A DNA stretch of 14,887 nt, taken from the NCBI GenBank assembly GCA_041484135.1, contig JBGPHD010000067.1:1-14887 (forward strand), written 5' to 3'. A program made the translations under genes and the position numbers. Shown in pieces: positions 13,338 to 14,887 of this stretch; the first letter of the stretch is position 1, and the number at the start of each line of letters is the position of its first letter. Below the pieces are notes generated by a model. It was given only the letters and a program-made list of their open reading frames with translations. It was not told the origin of the DNA and searched no databases. This stretch comes from JACORV01 sp041484135. Its GTDB lineage: Bacteria; Gemmatimonadota; Gemmatimonadetes; Gemmatimonadales; JACORV01.

Positions 13338-14837
13338 CTAGCGGCGGCACGCGGGCGTGGCCCGCAGCCACCGGGTGGCCGTCTCGAGCGGTGCGTCCCG
13401 GCCCGGCTCGGCGACCACGCGCTCGTCAGGCTCCACCCGCTCGCCGTACCGCACGCCGCTGCGGTCGGCGTCCCGCGCCACCGTCAGGAAGATCTGGGCG
13501 CTGTCCGGGAGGGCATACGTCTGATTCGCCGTGGAAACGCCCGTGGTCGGTTGGCCGAAGGAACGAGTGTCCGGACGCCCGCGAAAGCTGACCACGATGA
13601 TCTCTCCCGAGCTGGCGGTCAGGCTGTCGGTCAGGACGGCGACCGGCGCGTCGGGCCGGCGCAGCCGGTACGCAGTGCCGGGCACCCGCACGACCTCACC
13701 GGATTCCCCCACCGACGCACCGTCGCGATAGCCCCACCTGGCTCGATGGTCGCCGGGTGAGACCCAAGCACCGACCCAGCCCTCGCCGAGCACCGGCCCG
13801 ATCCCGGCCAGCATCGGCCACATGTTGCCGCCGCGGTTGCCGCGCAGATCCACCACCCAGCCACACACCCCCTGAGCATCGAGGTGACTGATGGCGTCCT
13901 GCATCGCCCGGGCGAAGCGCCGCATCGCCTCCGGCTCGCTTCCGCCATACGTCGGGACGGGCACGTAACCGATCCCGCCATCCAGCAGCCGGGCGCTGGC
14001 ATCCTGGTAGGTCGCGCCCCCGCTGCGGTTCGCCTGGGCGGCCCGCGGCGTCATGAGGAAGCTGTGATGGTCACCCAGCTCGGCAAGCGCGGCGCGGATG
14101 GCCGGGTACGTGTCGGCGGGCCGCTGCGCGCCGGCGGCGCGGTTCACGGCCCGGGCGCGCAGCGCCGGCCAGTCGAGCCCGTCCCGGTTCACAGAGTTCT
14201 GCTGCATGATGTCGAGCGCCGCTGCGAGGTACGATCGTGCCTCGCTGGAGAGCGGCGACGTGCTCGCGTTCAGCGGTGGCAGCACCTCGAGCGACGCGCT
14301 GTCCACCCACACCTTACCGTCACCGGACAACAGGACCCCGAAGTAGATGAAGTCGGCATCGTCGGCGACCTCGCCCGTGATCTGGTAGGCCTGCCAGTCG
14401 CGGCCCGTAATGGATCGGTCCTGCATGTTGTCGAAGAACCCCTGCATCCGCTGGGGTCGGTCCACCCGCACCCACAGTCCGGCCCACGCCGGCGGCTCAA
14501 GGTCCACCCGCACGTACGCGCGCCAGCGCACTCGCTGACCGCGGAACCGGTCGGCGGCGATGCCCTGCGTCATGGTTCCGAACGCACCGGCGGGCCCAGC
14601 GTCCGGAGCGCGGGCCAGCAACGCGGCCCAGCGGCCCTGGAGCGCGCCGGAGTCGGTCACGATGAGGCTGTAGCCGTTCTGGGGGCGCCACGACCAGCCG
14701 GCCGGAGCGCCGGAAGGCAACGCCCCGGCCTCGAAGTCGAGGTTGGCGGGGGCCGGCGGCGGAGTCGGAGGCTGTTGCGCGCCCGCGCGCGGGGCGAACG
14801 CCAGCAGCGCCGCGAGTGGAAAAGCACGTCGCATCAT
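13338..14837 (-). CDS. Exported S41-family peptidase with N-terminal jelly-roll-like region
   Basis: 499 residues from ATG 14837 (ATG 14834 is equally possible). The signal peptide AFPLAALLAFAPRAGA ends before Gln21, followed by a Pro/Ala linker. Residues about 31-187 are a beta-rich region (NLDFEAGALPSGAPAGWSW, FFDNMQDRSITGRDWQAYQI, KVWVDSASLEVL), resembling carbohydrate-binding or jelly-roll modules. The peptidase core has GDHHSF (His258), VVDLRGNRGG (328-337), and TASSGE with nucleophile Ser409. The position where tail-specific proteases carry the general-base Lys (Ser+25) is a Val, so a tricorn-like Ser/His/Glu arrangement is likelier. No PDZ domain is seen. It probably degrades peptides outside the cytoplasm. 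TATCTT (14850-14845) lies 7 nt before ATG 14837 and suggests a leaderless mRNA. It converges with the AAA ATPase gene across 48 bp with no clear terminator. Confidence 0.9.
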   Translation of the reverse strand: MMRRAFPLAALLAFAPRAGAQQPPTPPPAPANLDFEAGALPSGAPAGWSWRPQNGYSLIVTDSGALQGRWAALLARAPDAGPAGAFGTMTQGIAADRFRGQRVRWRAYVRVDLEPPAWAGLWVRVDRPQRMQGFFDNMQDRSITGRDWQAYQITGEVADDADFIYFGVLLSGDGKVWVDSASLEVLPPLNASTSPLSSEARSYLAAALDIMQQNSVNRDGLDWPALRARAVNRAAGAQRPADTYPAIRAALAELGDHHSFLMTPRAAQANRSGGATYQDASARLLDGGIGYVPVPTYGGSEPEAMRRFARAMQDAISHLDAQGVCGWVVDLRGNRGGNMWPMLAGIGPVLGEGWVGAWVSPGDHRARWGYRDGASVGESGEVVRVPGTAYRLRRPDAPVAVLTDSLTASSGEIIVVSFRGRPDTRSFGQPTTGVSTANQTYALPDSAQIFLTVARDADRSGVRYGERVEPDERVVAEPGRDAPLETATRWLRATPACRR

Positions 14838-14844
14838 GTCGAAG

Positions 14845-14850
14845 AAGATA
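14845..14850 (-). promoter_or_regulatory. -10-like hexamer of a leaderless start (S41 peptidase)
   Basis: On the minus strand TATCTT is followed by 7 nt and then ATG 14837, with no Shine-Dalgarno between. No convincing -35 is visible before the window edge. Confidence 0.4.
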
Positions 14851-14887
14851 ACCGCGGAACGGACGCAGGCCACCGCGGACCCCGACC

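Overview
This is a GC-rich (roughly 70% by eye) bacterial chromosomal window with no rRNA, tRNA, phage or IS gene. The PadR regulator paired with an ADOP-type duplicated permease, the many exported hydrolases and the promoter style suggest Gemmatimonadota or a related deep-branching lineage such as Acidobacteriota. This is inference from gene content. Most of the genes look like ordinary accessory metabolism. The regulatory DNA between them is more distinctive than the proteins.

Layout. Positions 1-4132 hold a minus-strand unit: a sigma70-like promoter, a roughly 260-nt leader, an ABC exporter-type fusion protein (ABC transporter associated with DUF1854), the DUF1854 protein, and an exported M1 metallopeptidase cut by the window edge. 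The leader has a 43-codon small ORF ending in rare arginine codons and an intrinsic terminator before the ABC start codon. Next comes msrB (minus). Divergent from it are a PadR regulator and a large MacB/FtsX-type permease that overlap by 8 bp (plus), with a palindromic operator sitting on the PadR promoter. A small hypothetical gene (minus) meets the permease tail to tail. Then come a secreted GH3 glycosidase with a PA14 insert (plus) and an exported single-cysteine protein with a thioester-domain-like Cys/Gln pattern (minus). A small Cdd1-type helix-hairpin-helix gene (minus) and an AAA ATPase (plus) diverge from an intergenic region with a heptanucleotide-repeat hairpin. Last is an exported S41 peptidase with a jelly-roll-like N-terminal region (minus).

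How the parts work together. The best candidate for an undescribed system is the leader of the ABC/DUF1854 unit. Promoter, small ORF, competing hairpins, a possible antiterminator over the small-ORF stop codon, and a UUCG-capped terminator with a U-tract are all in the right order for ribosome-mediated attenuation. DUF1854/ABC pairs are, as I recall, annotated as associated with metabolism of cyanophycin (an Arg/Asp polymer), so arginine-codon sensing would be coherent, but this is a hypothesis. A second theme is start-codon architecture: four genes have a TAnnnT-like hexamer only 6-8 nt before ATG, the signature of leaderless transcripts, while others have clear Shine-Dalgarno sites.
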